Shown: one piece after another, positions 20,931 through 32,847 of the stretch | Layout: each line of letters begins with the position of its first letter | Position numbering within the stretch: position 1 is the first letter of the stretch | Source: Vombatus ursinus | Lineage: Eukaryota; Chordata; Mammalia; Diprotodontia; Vombatidae | Length of the DNA: 64,000 nt | NCBI RefSeq assembly: GCF_900497805.2 | Contig: NW_020948739.1 | Coordinates: forward strand, 8,915,420-8,979,419 | Direction: 5' to 3' | Made by a program: the position numbers and the translations under genes | Notes under the pieces: model-generated | Told to the model about the DNA's origin: nothing | The model's input: the letters and a program-made list of their open reading frames with translations, nothing else | Database searches by the model: none

Positions 20931-21230
20931 ATTGCTTTTCTTTTCTCTCTTTTAAAAAATTCTTTATTATAAGGGCTGAAGGGCTGGCTCACTGAAGCAC
21001 TAGAGAGAGGAAGGATAAATTTAGAAATGAAATTGATTTAAAATGAAAGATATCAATAAAATTAGAAATTTAAAGATTTTTTTTTTAAAAGTACATTCAA
21101 AACTATGGGACAGCCTATGAATTTGACTCTGTTTTAGTGGTCTAGTTCAAATACTGCATCTTTCCTGATTCCCTCTGGCAGGAGTGAGCTGTACTTCGAA
21201 CTCTTATAGCATAGATTTTTAGAAATCAAC
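20931..21230. other. Unassigned AT-rich sequence
   Basis: About 300 bp with no landmark that I can name. Confidence 0.4.
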
Positions 21231-21445
21231 TCCTCTTATCTTTAGAAGACCTAAGTTTAAATCTTAGCCCTGATGCTTAATAAGTATCACTTTGAGTCAG
21301 TCACTTGACCTCTCTGAGCCTCAGTTTCCTCCTCTGCCAAATGGGGCTAATGAGATTTGCACAACACACCTCATAGGGTTGTTGTAAGCAAATTTCTTTG
21401 TGATCTTCAAAGGACTGTAGAAATAAGAACTATTATTATTGTTGT
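21230..21445 (+). mobile_element. MIR-type SINE
   Basis: gtcacttgacctctctgagc, ctcagtttcctcctctgcca and cacctcatagggttgttgta in MIR order. Confidence 0.85.
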
Positions 21446-21454
21446 TGTTTTAAA

Positions 21455-21585
21455 GGCAGCTTTGGTGTGATGGAACAAAGGACTGGCAATCCAGAAACCT
21501 GAATTCTGAGTTCTGGTCCTTATTCTTCCATTATATCATTGTTGAGTACACTATGGCCAAGTGAATCTCTCTTTGTTAACCATCT
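21455..21585 (+). repeat. MIR-type SINE, 5' half
   Basis: gcagctttggtgtgatggaa, actggcaatccagaaacctg and a degraded CORE (tatggccaagtgaatctctc). Confidence 0.55.
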
Positions 21586-22110
21586 CATTTCATTCCAGTA
21601 TCAGACTTAAACTACCACAGGGACCAGCCTGAGTCAGGCCCAGATGGCAGCACTGTGTAATATAATTTATAAGGTGGAATTTCACACAACAAACAAGAAT
21701 AAACCAACTTCGGGTTTCTTACCAGCTACTATTTCTCATCTACCTTCAATCAAATCACACTTTATTATTGCCTCATATTTTATAACTGATATCAAAATTC
21801 TCATCACTCAGTAATGATAAGTGGTAGAGGCAGACCATTAATATTTTAAAATTCAGTATTAAAAAATACTCACAAACCATCAGTAAGTTTCCATCACATT
21901 ATGAAACATGCGTTGAACAGTGTTATCTAGGCTGCACTCAGATATTATGCAAGTTGAATTTATGGGGAAATGTCAAATACATATGAGTTGATGTAGTTGT
22001 AGGTAATAACTGTTTGCTGAATTGACCTGAATGGAACATTAAAGACTGGATGCAAAGGTGACGGCTTCTAATCTTTTTGTTTTCCAGTTAGTCATCCCTA
22101 GCTATAGCTA
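21586..22110. other. Unassigned sequence
   Basis: No repeat, RNA or coding signal recognised. Confidence 0.4.
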
Positions 22111-22375
22111 ATAATTCATAACGAACCTTTCTATAGCACTTTAAGAGTTCCAAAGTGCTTTATATATATTATCTCATTTGATCTCCACCACAGCCCTGTG
22201 GAGAAGGTGCTATCAGAATCCCTATTTTACAGATGAGGAAATGAGCTAAGAGAGTTTGAGTGATTTTGACAAGGTCATACAGCTAATAAGTGCTTGTGGT
22301 AAAATTTGAACTCAGGTCTTCTTGACTCCCATACTAGCACATTATCCACTGTGCCATCTATCTATAGACTGCTCA
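22110..22375 (-). mobile_element. MIR/THER-type CORE-SINE, antisense
   Basis: ttatctcatttgatctccac, ttttacagatgaggaaatga, atacagctaataagtgcttg, tttgaactcaggtcttcttg, ttatccactgtgcca. Confidence 0.85.
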
Positions 22376-22589
22376 GTTACTTGTAGTTGGCTATGGGGGA
22401 AATACATGTCTTTGGACATAAAAGGGATCAGGTAACAATCTATTATCTTCCCTGTAACAACAGTTCAAAGTGAGTGCAGGTCCATTGTACCCTTCTCAGA
22501 AAGACAACACATCATCATGTTGACCAGTCTGGCCATATTATCACTGTACTCTATTTTCTTATGTCGTTCACAGAAGCACAATATCTCAC

Positions 22590-22760
22590 TGTTTGAGGAT
22601 CTCTTAGAGGCCAATTGATCCAATCTGCCCCTGAACAAGAATCTCTTCTACAATATCCCCACAAGTGGTCATCCAAGCCTTTGCTTGAAGATCTCCATTG
22701 AGGGGTAGCCCACCACTTCCTAAGGCTTACAGTTTCTGGAGGCAACTCATTCATTAATGT
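22590..22760 (-). repeat. CR1/L3 3' region, antisense
   Basis: catccaagcctttgcttgaa, gatctccattgaggggtagc and ccaccacttcctaaggctta resemble the conserved CR1-family 3' region seen across amniotes (cctttgcttgaagacctcca). Confidence 0.5.
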
Positions 22761-23700
22761 ATTTTAAATGCCTACTGATGGCATTGTCAGCAAGATCTGC
22801 TATTTCTATATGGGGTAATCCTAGCAAGAAGTGCTAAAAACAATGACTTTTCTCAGTATCTCAATTGAAAAAGGATAGGGGGGCATATAAACAGGTCTAT
22901 GGGAAACAGACTGGGGTGGCTTCCTTTGAGCAAGGGCACTGAGCAAACCACAGAACAGAGTCACAAAAAGCACCAGATGTTGCCATGGGAGATTATAGTT
23001 GTAAGTTAAAAATGTGAGACTCAAATTTGTAGCTTGGAAAGGATTACTAACCTCTCATTGATCTTTTTTGGCAAGTTTATGAGAACATCATTAATGTCAT
23101 CACCAATACAATTCAACTCAATTAACATTTATTAAGAACATACTATGTGCCAGACATTGTGCCAGGTAGTGGGCATACAAAAAAAAAACTATAAGAAACC
23201 GTGCTACAGTGCTTTGCTTATAGCATGCTGTACTGAAAAGAGCTTAGGAGGTCCAGGAAAGAAGTCAACACATCACTGGGGCTGAAAGAGACCTTATATA
23301 TAATCTAGTCTAACCCCCTCATTTTATGGATGAGGAAATTATGGCCAAGAAATGGGAAGAGACTTGTAAAGTTCCTTAACCTAACTATATCACATCTCCA
23401 TTCCAGTTTCATGATCAGCATCAGAAACTCATCATCCATCTCCTCCATCTGACTGAATGATCTGTGATAAAAGATCACAAAAGCATAACACACATTTATC
23501 GAATATCCCGTGTGTGAAAGATGAACAATCTATGACTCTGTTCCTCTAGTATCTTGCATTCCAGTAGAATGAACAAGATGTCTCCACAAATGATTACAAC
23601 ACGAGTCAGGAAGTACACAGTGCTGAAGGAGTTTTATAGATAGTAGGTGTCAAAATTCAAAGGACAAAAGGATCACTTATAACTAGAGGTTATAAAGGAA
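22761..23700. other. Mostly unassigned sequence
   Basis: Short L2-like antisense text at 23110-23190 (catttattaagaacatacta, gtgccagacattgtgccagg) and a ctcattttatggatgaggaa MIR-like piece at about 23320. The rest is unassigned. Confidence 0.45.
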
Positions 23701-23850
23701 GAGCGCTAGACTGGAAGTCAGGAAACCTGTGATAGAGTCCTAATTCTTCTAGTGAGTGTGCCATTTCAGGCCAGTTACTTAACCTTCCTGAGCTCAGTAT
23801 AAAATGGAAACTAAATGAGCTCTAGGGTTTGTACCATCAGTGAACATTTT
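23700..23850 (+). mobile_element. MIR-type SINE, degraded
   Basis: agcgctagactggaagtcag, aggccagttacttaaccttc, ctgagctcagtataaaatgg. Confidence 0.65.
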
Positions 23851-24089
23851 TGATTTCATGGTTTCTTGGACTAGGTTGTACTTGAGCAGTTGATTTTAAG
23901 GGTCTCACTCTTAGATAATAATTTAAAACAAAATATGAGAAACTTCTGTTCCTAGGAAGTAACTTTGGCATTTTGGAATTTGCTATAGAAACATGTAAAA
24001 AGAGAGATGCAAGCCCATTATAACTATGTAAATTATTATTAAATTCAAGAAATCCAAGGTTGTAGAAGTTATAAAATATAACTAAAATG

Positions 24090-24304
24090 GAAAATCAATA
24101 TTGCAGAATGCTAGATTGGGAACCAGGAAGACCTAGGTTTGAATCTCACCTCAGATCCTACCCAAGTCAATTAACCTCTTTTTACCTTCAGTTTTCTCAT
24201 CTGCAAAATGGAAGAAATAAGACCTGTAGCACTTGACTCATAAGATTTGTACAAGGCTTAATTTAGGTAATACATGTAGTTTGCAAACCTTACAGTTGAT
24301 ATAC
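24090..24304 (+). mobile_element. MIR-type SINE
   Basis: gggaaccaggaagacctagg, tttgaatctcacctcagatc, gttttctcatctgcaaaatg. Confidence 0.75.
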
Positions 24305-24569
24305 GGGGGCAGGTAGGCGGCAAAGTGGATAGAGTGCCGGGCCTGGAGTCAGGAAGATTCCTCTCCCTGAGTTCAAATGTGGCCTAAGACACTTACTAGT
24401 TGTGTGAGCCTGGGCAAGTCACTTAACCCTGTTTGCCTCATTTCCCTCACTGGTAAAATGAGGTGGAGAAGGAAATGGCAAAGCACTCCAATATCTTTGC
24501 CAAGAAAACACCAAATGGGGTCATGAAGAGTTAGACAGACTGAAAAGCGACTCAACAACAACAACAGCA
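24305..24569 (+). mobile_element. CORE-SINE with RTE-like tail, complete
   Basis: Full order visible: ggcaggtaggcggcaaagtg, gtgccgggcctggagtcagg, gagttcaaatgtggcctaag, gggcaagtcacttaaccctg, gaggtggagaaggaaatggc, aatggggtcatgaagagtta, then gactcaacaacaacaacagc. Confidence 0.9.
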
Positions 24570-24724
24570 AAGCTCATCTAAGTGCCAGGCAATTTAACTA
24601 ATGAGACTCCTCTGCGATTGTAAACACACAGTAAATAAAATGTGCTAATCATTGAAGATGTCTCTTTTTAAACATAATGTAATCAGGATAATATTATTAT
24701 TACAGTATTAAAGAAGAAATAATA

Positions 24725-24950
24725 TGGCATTGTGAGACACGTGCTAACGCTGGAATCAGGAACCTGGAATTTGATTCCTGTCTCTGACACTTCTTAACTG
24801 AAAGATCATGGATAACTCACATAACCTTGTTGTGTCTCAGTTTCCTCACCTGTAAAATGGGGAAAATAGTACTTGTACAACCTGCCTCACAGGGTTGTGA
24901 GGAAAGTGCTTTGTAAAGCACTATATAAATGTGACTTATTATTTTTACCC
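24725..24950 (+). mobile_element. MIR-type SINE
   Basis: gctggaatcaggaacctgga, gtctcagtttcctcacctgt, cctcacagggttgtgaggaa, gtaaagcactatataaatgt. Confidence 0.85.
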
Positions 24951-25364
24951 AGGGATAGAGCTCCCTTTAATCTGTTTAGGGGCTTAGTTATGTTTTTCAC
25001 CACAATTACAGCACAGTATTTCCTTCCACAGTTATCTCTTTGCAGTGTGTTTCCTGAGAGAAGATAGACAGCCAATACCTAATTTCACTGTTGGCTTCTC
25101 CTGCTTTTCCTGCAGAAGTCTTCATTTTATTGATAGATAGTTTGGCAGAATTTGGAGGAGGAACTCAGGCCTAAAAAGATATAATGGTATTGTAAAGATG
25201 TATCATTTTGTGGAGTCAACAATGTCTTAAGAATTGACTGAAAACAGAAAAGAATACATATATATTTTTCTCTGTTTTCTTTATTTTTCTAACAATGTTC
25301 AGCAAAGAAATTAGATCAATTTAGACATTAGAAATTAGAATTCAACTATTTTCTCAAAGTAGTC
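24951..25364. other. Unassigned sequence
   Basis: About 410 bp without recognised features. Confidence 0.4.
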
Positions 25365-25790
25365 TGGTCACTTTAAAAAATAAAAAATAAATAAATCAGC
25401 AAAAATCTGCCTTCTGTACCTTCCCTTACCCACCCACCAACTGAGGACAAAAGAAAAACAAAGCCCTATTACAAAGATGAATAGTCAAGCAAAATAAACT
25501 TCTGTGATGGCCATGTCAAAAAAATACATATATATCTCATTCTACATGCTGAGTCCTTCACGTCTCTGTCAGGAGGTTGGTAGCATGTTTCATCATTAGT
25601 ACACAGAAATCATGGTCATCATGCTGATCAAAATTCCTAGGTCTTTTAAAGTTGTTTGTCTTTCCCATATTGCTGTCATCATATAAATTGTTCTCCTGGT
25701 TCTGTTCACTTCACTCTTCATTAGTTCACATAAGCCTTCTCAAGTTTCTATGAAACCATCTGGGAGCCTGTTCTAATGCTAGGTCATGAA
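25365..25790 (-). mobile_element. L1 3' UTR and ORF2 end, antisense, old
   Basis: taaaaaataaataaatcagc, then caaaagaaaaacaaagccct and ctattacaaagatgaatagt resemble the L1 3' UTR complement at 18300 and 43370. At the right end tctggttctgttcacttcac with tcttcattagttcacataag matches the ORF2 C-terminal antisense text at 44280-44310. Confidence 0.65.
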
Positions 25791-26089
25791 AATAATTTTT
25801 TTCTATCATATAATATTTAAATCCACTCTTGAACAAGCTGTTCCTCTTCCTCTCCTGGCTAGAAATGACAGTATTTCCTGAGTTAATGGTTGGAGCTTTA
25901 AAAGAACCTCCCTTTGTCATCTTTTCCAGTTCTCATCATATACTTTCTTTTGTCCCCTACATTTTTTCCTTATTCATTACTTGGCATTCCTTCCCTCTCT
26001 TTCCTCTACACACAATTTTGCTGCCTCTCCCAATTTTCTGTTTTGCTTCTAGCACAGATTGGAGTAATGATAATGATAATAACAACAGC

Positions 26090-26340
26090 AATAATAATAG
26101 CTAACATTTATGTAGTATTTTAAGGCTTTGCAAAGCACTTTACAAATATTTTATTTCATCCTCACAACAACTCTGATAGGTAAGTACAGTCATTATCCTC
26201 ATTTCACAGATGAGGAAACTGAGGCACACAAAGATTAAATGACTTGACCAAGGCCACACAGCTGGTAAGTATCTGAGGGTAGATTTGGTTCCAGATCTAA
26301 TTCTTTATCCACTTCAACACCTATGTTGCTCAGATAACAT
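26090..26340 (-). mobile_element. MIR/THER-type CORE-SINE, antisense
   Basis: atagctaacatttatgtagt, gctttgcaaagcactttaca, acagatgaggaaactgaggc, gccacacagctggtaagtat. A short (taa/gat) tract precedes it. Confidence 0.9.
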
Positions 26341-26990
26341 ATGAGTATTTTCTTCTTTTACAATGCTATTTTACTACTAAATCATAATAGAAAATTTGAT
26401 TAGGCCATTGATCCAAAATTAACATACTTTTGAGTCATTTGTGAAGCCTGTACATCTGTTTACCATTTGAAGTGGCTGCCATACTTCAATATTTAAAGTG
26501 ATCTGTGATTTAATTGGCATGGATACTCTCTCCAATCTCACAATCAATCAATAAGTATTTACTACATACTTTTTATCCTTCTGTGTCATAAAAGAAAATA
26601 TTCTTTACCAATGTGCGGCCAACCTTCTGATGTTTAGCTGTTCTGAACTCAACCAGGATGGTTCTCAGATTAAAGTCTCACTGGTCTGAATTAGGAGTCT
26701 TTCAAGCTCAGTAATATTTATGGTCTCTTATGGTCTCCTGACCAGAAGAGTCTTCGAGAACTCAGTCACCTTCAAATGAAATGAGGTATTAGAAGAATGC
26801 TGTATTGAAGGATTATAGGTACAATCAATAATAAAAAGTTCAGGAAATAACAGTTTGTATGACCCATAGGAATTTAATGGGAACCTGTGAATTCTCCAGC
26901 GAAAGCAGGAAACCATGAACTTGCTAAGCCCTTCAGAGGAAGGATGTACCCAAATCAGCAAGGATTAAAAGGCAGGGTCCTAGGAAGAGC
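26341..26990. other. Unassigned sequence
   Basis: No repeat family recognised in about 650 bp. Confidence 0.4.
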
Positions 26991-27240
26991 AGCAACTAGG
27001 TAGTGAAGTGGAATGCTAGAAATGGAGTCAAAGAGACTTGAGTTTGAATCCTGCCTCAGACACTTATTACCTATATGACTTTGGGCAAGTGATTTAACAT
27101 CTCTCAGTTTTGGTTTCCTTATCTGAAAAATAGCATCTACCTCATAAAATTGTTCTGAGGATAAATGGAGGTCATTTCTATAAAGTGCTTTATAAACTTT
27201 AAAACTCTGCATAGCTGGTAGGTATTATTATTGCTAAAAT
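26990..27240 (+). mobile_element. MIR/THER-type SINE
   Basis: agcagcaactaggtagtgaa head, gagtttgaatcctgcctcag B box, tgactttgggcaagtgattt CORE, cataaaattgttctgaggat 3' half. Confidence 0.85.
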
Positions 27241-27745
27241 CAACCAACAAGGATGTTATTACAAGCATTGTTAGATTAAATTCTCATCTCTTCCTCAATG
27301 AGAAGTCCTTTCTTTGAAGATATGAATTCTAGAAATTCACCTTCCTTCGCCTCTGATACAAGTTGGTTGAACTAGGTCCCTTCCCCCAGAGTGAAGACAG
27401 AGGAAAAGTTGATAAAGACAGCCTGAGTAACTAATGAATTTTCCTGAGTACAGCCTCTGACACCAAAGGAATTCTATCAATTCCCTGTGTTTAGTTCTTA
27501 GCTGACATTTTTATGACTAGTACCAAATGTACTAGAGGCCTGCCTACCCTAAGACTGTTGCATTTGTAAGAGGATTCTTTTTGTCTACCAAATCATAAAA
27601 CAGCATTGCCCCTGCTCAGGTCTTCTGGAGGTATGACTGTGTTTAGATAGAGCGGACTTCTTGGGAGCAGTTATATCTGCAGCATCATTTCCCTGAGTGA
27701 TACCAAGATGGGAACCTAACTGGTAACAGGGAGGTAGAGTGTGCA

Positions 27746-27796
<51 letters not shown>

Positions 27797-28309
27797 TGTG
27801 TGTTTTGTTCTATGGATCTATGACTTCACTGGTCTGGGAGTTCTTGGTAAGGAAACTTCTATCAGTTCACACTGTCTACTCTTCAGCAATTTATAGTCTT
27901 GGAGAATTAACTGGGGCATTAAGCAGGTAAGGGGTTGTGCAGGGTTATGCAGCCAGTATGTATTAAAGGCAGTAAGTGAAGTCAAGTCTCTTGACTTCCA
28001 AGGCTGACTCTCTAGTCGCTGTCTTACCCTGCCTTTCTGCACATATCAATGAATTAAGTACATGAATAAGTGTCTTCTTGTACCTTTGTTATATGAGTTA
28101 AAATTGTAATTACATTAACTAAGTGTGAAACTTTGTGACAAATCTAGATAGGACTAGCAAACCATTTTCTGTCTCTTCAACACTTTTCTTCCTCTCTTCC
28201 AAACTATTAGATTCTGATAAGGACCTATAGCAAAAATGTGAGATTGGGGGGAAGTATGAGAGAGGAGAAAGTGGGTGGGGAAAGAAGAGGTAAAGAGGAT
28301 AGTGGGGAA
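27241..28309. other. Unassigned sequence with a (GT)n microsatellite
   Basis: A (GT)n run of about 50 bp at 27748-27803, otherwise no repeat or gene recognised. The open frame across the GT run (poly Val/Cys) is an artefact of the repeat. Confidence 0.6.
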
Positions 28310-28545
28310 AAAAAGGTGTTTTTTTTTGGTTTGTTTTTTTAATATGCAGAAAATAACAGAAAGAAAACCAGAAGGAATCATAGACAAGCTGGGTAGCTTT
28401 GAAAGTTACACATTGAATTTATTATATACTTAGAAAAGCAGACTGTACATAAGAGAAATTTGCTGTTTCAGGTACAATCTTTTTTGTTGTGCTATGTAAA
28501 TGAGAATGCCTATTTTATTTGATGCTTGTTAAGTTCAGGCTATAA
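28310..28545 (+). mobile_element. L1 3' UTR, 5'-truncated
   Basis: agctgggtagctttgaaagt, aatttattatatacttagaa and tttttgttgtgctatgtaaa parallel 40669-40770 inside the L1 at 39711-40868, so both come from the same L1 3' UTR family. Confidence 0.7.
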
Positions 28546-28990
28546 AGAAACCCCTTCATAATCTGGCCATTTCCTACCTTTCCAGTCTTCTGATAGCTTA
28601 TTCCTCTCCAGGTATTCTGCTATACAGTATCATTGACCTCCTTGCTTTTCATTAAACAATACCCTCTACCTTCTGACTCTAGGCATTTCTTCATCTCTGC
28701 CTCCTGGCTTCCCTGGCTTTTTTCAAGTTTCTGCTAAAGTCCCATCTTCTGCAAGAAGAAGCCTTTTTCAGTCCTCCTTAATCTTAGTACTTTGCCTATG
28801 AGAATACTCCTAATTTATCCTGTATATATCTTGTCTGTATAACTGTTTATATTTTGTTTCCCTCGTTAGACTGTGAGCCCCTAGGAAATGTTTTGGTATG
28901 GTTTTGTTTTACTTCCTTTGTATCCCCAGTGCTCAGCACAGTGCCTGGTCATAGTAAACACTTTATAAATGAGTGTTGCCTTGTTGATAA
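28545..28990 (+). mobile_element. L2/L3 LINE 3' region
   Basis: cttcataatctggccatttc, ctacctttccagtcttctga, gactgtgagcccctaggaaa, tatccccagtgctcagcaca, gtgcctggtcatagtaaaca: the full antisense-free layout of an L2 3' end, including the cagcacagtgcctgg terminus. Confidence 0.8.
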
Positions 28991-28999
28991 AAAAGAAAT

Positions 29000-29140
29000 C
29001 CAAATCAATCCAATCCAATTCAATAAGCATTTATTAAGACCTACTATGTGCCAGCACTGTGCTGAGCCCTGGAGATACAACTAATAAAAATAAAAGCAGT
29101 CCTTGCCCTCAAGGAGTTTACGGTCTAATGGGGGAGACAA
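29000..29140 (-). repeat. L2 3' end, antisense
   Basis: aataagcatttattaagacc, ctactatgtgccagcactgt, ctcaaggagtttacggtcta. It abuts a plus-strand L2 end, giving a tail-to-tail arrangement. Confidence 0.75.
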
Positions 29141-29383
29141 AAGGAGGTAGGAAAGGTGGAGGGGAGGAGACCAGGGGCTATCCTATTCCATGGAATTGAG
29201 ACCAGACAGAATAGCAGATGTAGAGTGGAGTGAGCCAAAAAGTCCTTTCTGGCCTCTTTAAAAGAAAGCACTGAGACAAGTTTGGTAGCCCACCTAGTAC
29301 TCCAATTAGAGGGGAGGTGAGGCTGAAGGAAGTGGTGTCAATGAAGGTTTGAGTTAGCAGCATCATAATGAGATTAGAGGTGA

Positions 29384-29480
29384 GAGAAAGAAAAAGAGAG
29401 AAACAGAGACAGAGAGACAGAGACAGAGACAGACAGAGAGAGACAGAGAGAGAGGAAGGAAGGAAGGAAGGAAGAAAAAA
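29384..29480. repeat. (GAGA/CAGA)n and (GGAA)n purine tract
   Basis: About 90 bp of agagagacagaga units followed by ggaa units. Confidence 0.95.
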
Positions 29481-29799
29481 GAGAGATAGGAAACATACCA
29501 ATCAGTGTCTCTGCATTTTATTGTAAAGTAGAATTTGGTCCTAAATTTTGTCAGTTTACTCTGCATTGTTTTAATTTCTGAATTAGTTTGAATTCCATGT
29601 ATAACTCTTTATTTTTTTTCAAGGATGGTTAACTGGTTGTTAATTGGTTATTTATTTACTTTAATCTCTGTGTTAATCATATTCTTGCAACATAAGCTAT
29701 CTCTCTGATGACAATCAAATGAATCTTCCATCCTTGTTCTGAGTGTGTTAAGGGAAGCAGAATCCCAAATATCTGGATAGCAAATTGAAAATTCTGCCA

Positions 29800-29952
29800 T
29801 TTAGTTAAACAGTTAAGTATATATTATGTGTAAAACACTGTGTCAGGTAACAGGGATACAAAGACAAAAACTAAAAAATAGTCTTTACCCTCCAAGAGTT
29901 TATATTCCAGATAGATAGATGGATGGATAGATGATAGATAATATAGATAGGT

Positions 29953-30008
<56 letters not shown>

Positions 30009-30140
30009 GAGAGAGACAGAGAGAGAAGGCATCTGTTAAATGCTTGCTTATTACATTTATTAAGCACCAGATAGTTTGCTAAGTTTGGGGGATACAATAA
30101 CAAACAAGCAAGACTGTCCTTGGCCTTAAAATGATTACTT
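29800..30140 (-). repeat. L2 3' end fragments split by (GATA)n/(AT)n
   Basis: 29800-29900 (aaacactgtgtcaggtaaca, gggatacaaagacaaaaact) and 30040-30140 (catttattaagcaccagata, gggggatacaataacaaaca) are both antisense L2 ends. Between them, 29910-29945 is gata repeat and 29955-30003 is perfect AT repeat. Confidence 0.7.
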
Positions 30141-30986
30141 TTTACTGGAGAAGACAACAATATAGAGAATTTGAAAGGGGTAGGCAGCACAGTGAGAAGA
30201 TGGCCAGGAAATAGTGTGGAGGTATGGTTCTGGGCAAGAGACTCAGACTTTGAAAGTCATTTTCTAACAAAACATATCTTCATTCATAAAGGAAGTGGTG
30301 AGGCCAAGATGGCAGAGCAAAGGCAGGGGCTCACCTGAGCTCTCACAAATTCCCTTCTAAATAACATTAAAATAACGTCTCAAAATGAATTCTAAAGTGG
30401 CAGAATCAACAAAAGGACAGGATGAAATAATTTTCCAGCCCAAGACAACTTAGAAGGTTGACAGAAAATGTCTGTCTCCCTGGGGTGAGAGCAGAACACA
30501 GTGCAATAGAAGCCCTGCCCTGGCAAGGCAGCAGCAGACCTTGGGGTGACTGAATCAATGGTGGTGGTTTCTGGAGCTCTCAGCTCACAGATGGTAAGGG
30601 GGTTAGACAACTAATCTGAGGGAGATTACAGGGGACCATTTGCTGGCTCTGGGTGCAGGACTGTATTGCATTGTCCATACTCAGTCCTAAGTAACAGTTT
30701 CAGGGTGAGGAAGAGCACTAGCAGGAATGGGGACCATGGTCACAGTTCTAGAGCAGAAAAGAGTGCTTGTGGTTGCTCACAGATAAAAGCACAGACCAGG
30801 AGGGCAGTGACCAGACCTCTCCTTAAATCATAACACCTTGGAAGAATTGAAAACTTACAGACCTCCCCACAGCTAGCTCTGAAAACAACAGCACAAAAAA
30901 CCTGAAGCTAGGGACAATGTCCCCTCCACCCTGGGAACAGAGTCCAACTTTAATATAAAGTTAAAAGTCAAAAAAAGAATGAAAAA

Positions 30987-31660
30987 ATAAGCAAACAACA
31001 AAAAAAGAACCTGACCATAGAAAATTACTATATTGACAGGGAAGATCAAAACACAAACTCAAAAACATGTCAAAATAGCTACAAAAAATGTGAATTGGTC
31101 TCAGTACCACCCTTCCCAAATGCCTGGAAGAGCTCAAAAGGGATTTTAAAAATCAGAGGGGTATAAGAAAAATTGGGAAAAGAAATGAGAGTAATGCAAG
31201 AAAATAATGAAAAAAGAATCAACAGCTTGCTAAAAGAGGTACAAAAAAATACTGAATAAAATAACGCCTTAAAAAACAAAATAGGCCAAATGATAAAAGA
31301 GACACAAAAATCCAGTGAAGCACTCCTTAAAAAAGCAGAATTGGCCAAATGGAAAAAGATGTACAAAAATTCACTGAAGAAAAAAACTGGCCAAAAGTAG
31401 AATTGGCCAAATGGAAAAAGGAGGTACAAAAGCTGAGTGACGAAAATAATTCCTTAAGAATTAGAATTGGGAAACTAGAAGCTAATGACTCCATGAGACA
31501 TCAGGAAATAATAAAACAAAATCAAAAGAATGAAAAAATAGAAGAAAATGTGAAATATCTCATTAGAAAAACAACTGACATAGAAAATAGATTAAGGAGA
31601 GATAATTTAAGGATTATTAGATTACTTGAAAGCCATGATTTAAAAAAAAAAGGAGCCTAG
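30987..31660 (+). pseudogene. L1 ORF1, N-terminal half
   Basis: The start region reads ISKQQKKNLTIENYYIDRED from 30987, with ATA in place of the expected ATG of the MSK start seen in sister copies. The long helix follows (EKDVQKFTEEKNWPKVELAK, WKKEVQKLSDENNSLRIRIG), then the linker leading to the RNA-recognition domain (KTTDIENRLRRDNLRIIRLL). The encoded protein would be the trimeric RNA-binding chaperone of L1. Small frame changes interrupt it before the SINE/HAL1 insertion. Confidence 0.8.
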
Positions 31661-32847
31661 ATATCATATTTGCTGTTTGTCCTTCATTCTTTTTTTAAAT
31701 TTATTTTTTAAATTAATTTATTTTGATTTATCAACAATCACTTCCATAAGCTTTTGAGTTTTAAATTTTTCTCCCCCTCCCTCCCCAAGACGGCACGCAA
31801 TCTAATATAGGCTATAAATATACATTCTTATTAAACATATTTTCACATTAGTGATATTGTAAGTAAGAATTAGAACTAATAGGAGGAATCACCAGAAAGA
31901 GGAAACAAAACACAACAGAAACAAAAAAATAGCAAATAGTATGCTTTGATCTGCATTCAAACTCCATAGTTCTTTCTTTGGATGTGGATAGCATTTTCCA
32001 TCATGAGGCTCTTGGAGATGTCTTAGATCCTTGTATTGCTGAGAGGGGTTAAGTCTATCAAAGTCAGTCATCACTCAATGTGGCTGTTACTGTGTACAAC
32101 GATCTCCTGGTTCTGCTCGCTTCACTCAGCATCAAACCATACAAGTCTTTCCAGGTTTATCTGAAGTCTGCCTGTTCATCATTTCTTATAGCACAATAGT
32201 ATTCCATTACATTCATATATCACATTCACAATTGTGATAACTATCTGTGTCTTTCTCTCCATCCCTCCCCCCCCATTTCTTTCTCCTTTCTCCTTTTCCC
32301 TCCTCACTAATGTTTTGCTTTTGTCCACCGCCTCCCTCAGTCCCACCTCCCTTCTATTAGCCCCCTACCTTTTCTTTCCCCTTTTCCCTCTTCTTTCTCC
32401 TTTTCCTTCCTCTAACATGCCTGTTAAGGCATGTTAGATTTCTATACCTGATTATGTTATTCCCTTCTTAAGTCAAATCTGATGAGAGTAAGGTTCAAAC
32501 AATGCTCATCTCCCTTCCTTCTTTCCCTCTGCTGTAACAGGTTTTTGTGCCTTTTCCTATCATATAATTTACCCTTGTCTGCCTCCTCCTTTCCTTTTCA
32601 CTTCAGTACAATATCTTAGTTAGATCAGATTAATTCACTTACTTGGATCCATTTAACCCACTTCATTAGATTTTTTTCATCATTACATCAAAGTCAACTT
32701 ATACCCACCCCATTTATGTATACCCATTTAACATGGTGTAATAACAATACAGTTCTCAAGAGTTACAAGTGTCATCTTCCCTTGTAGGGATGTAAAGAGT
32801 TTGCCCTTATTAATAACATGTTGTTTCTTTCTGTCCTGTTTACCTTT

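Noticed and set aside
27739-27930. Open frame across the GT run
   Set aside because: The frame exists only because (GT)n lacks stops; the protein is a Cys/Val repeat and has no other support.
29384-29480. Tandem units that might suggest a CRISPR-like or minisatellite array
   Set aside because: They are simple GAGA/GGAA repeats without unique spacers.
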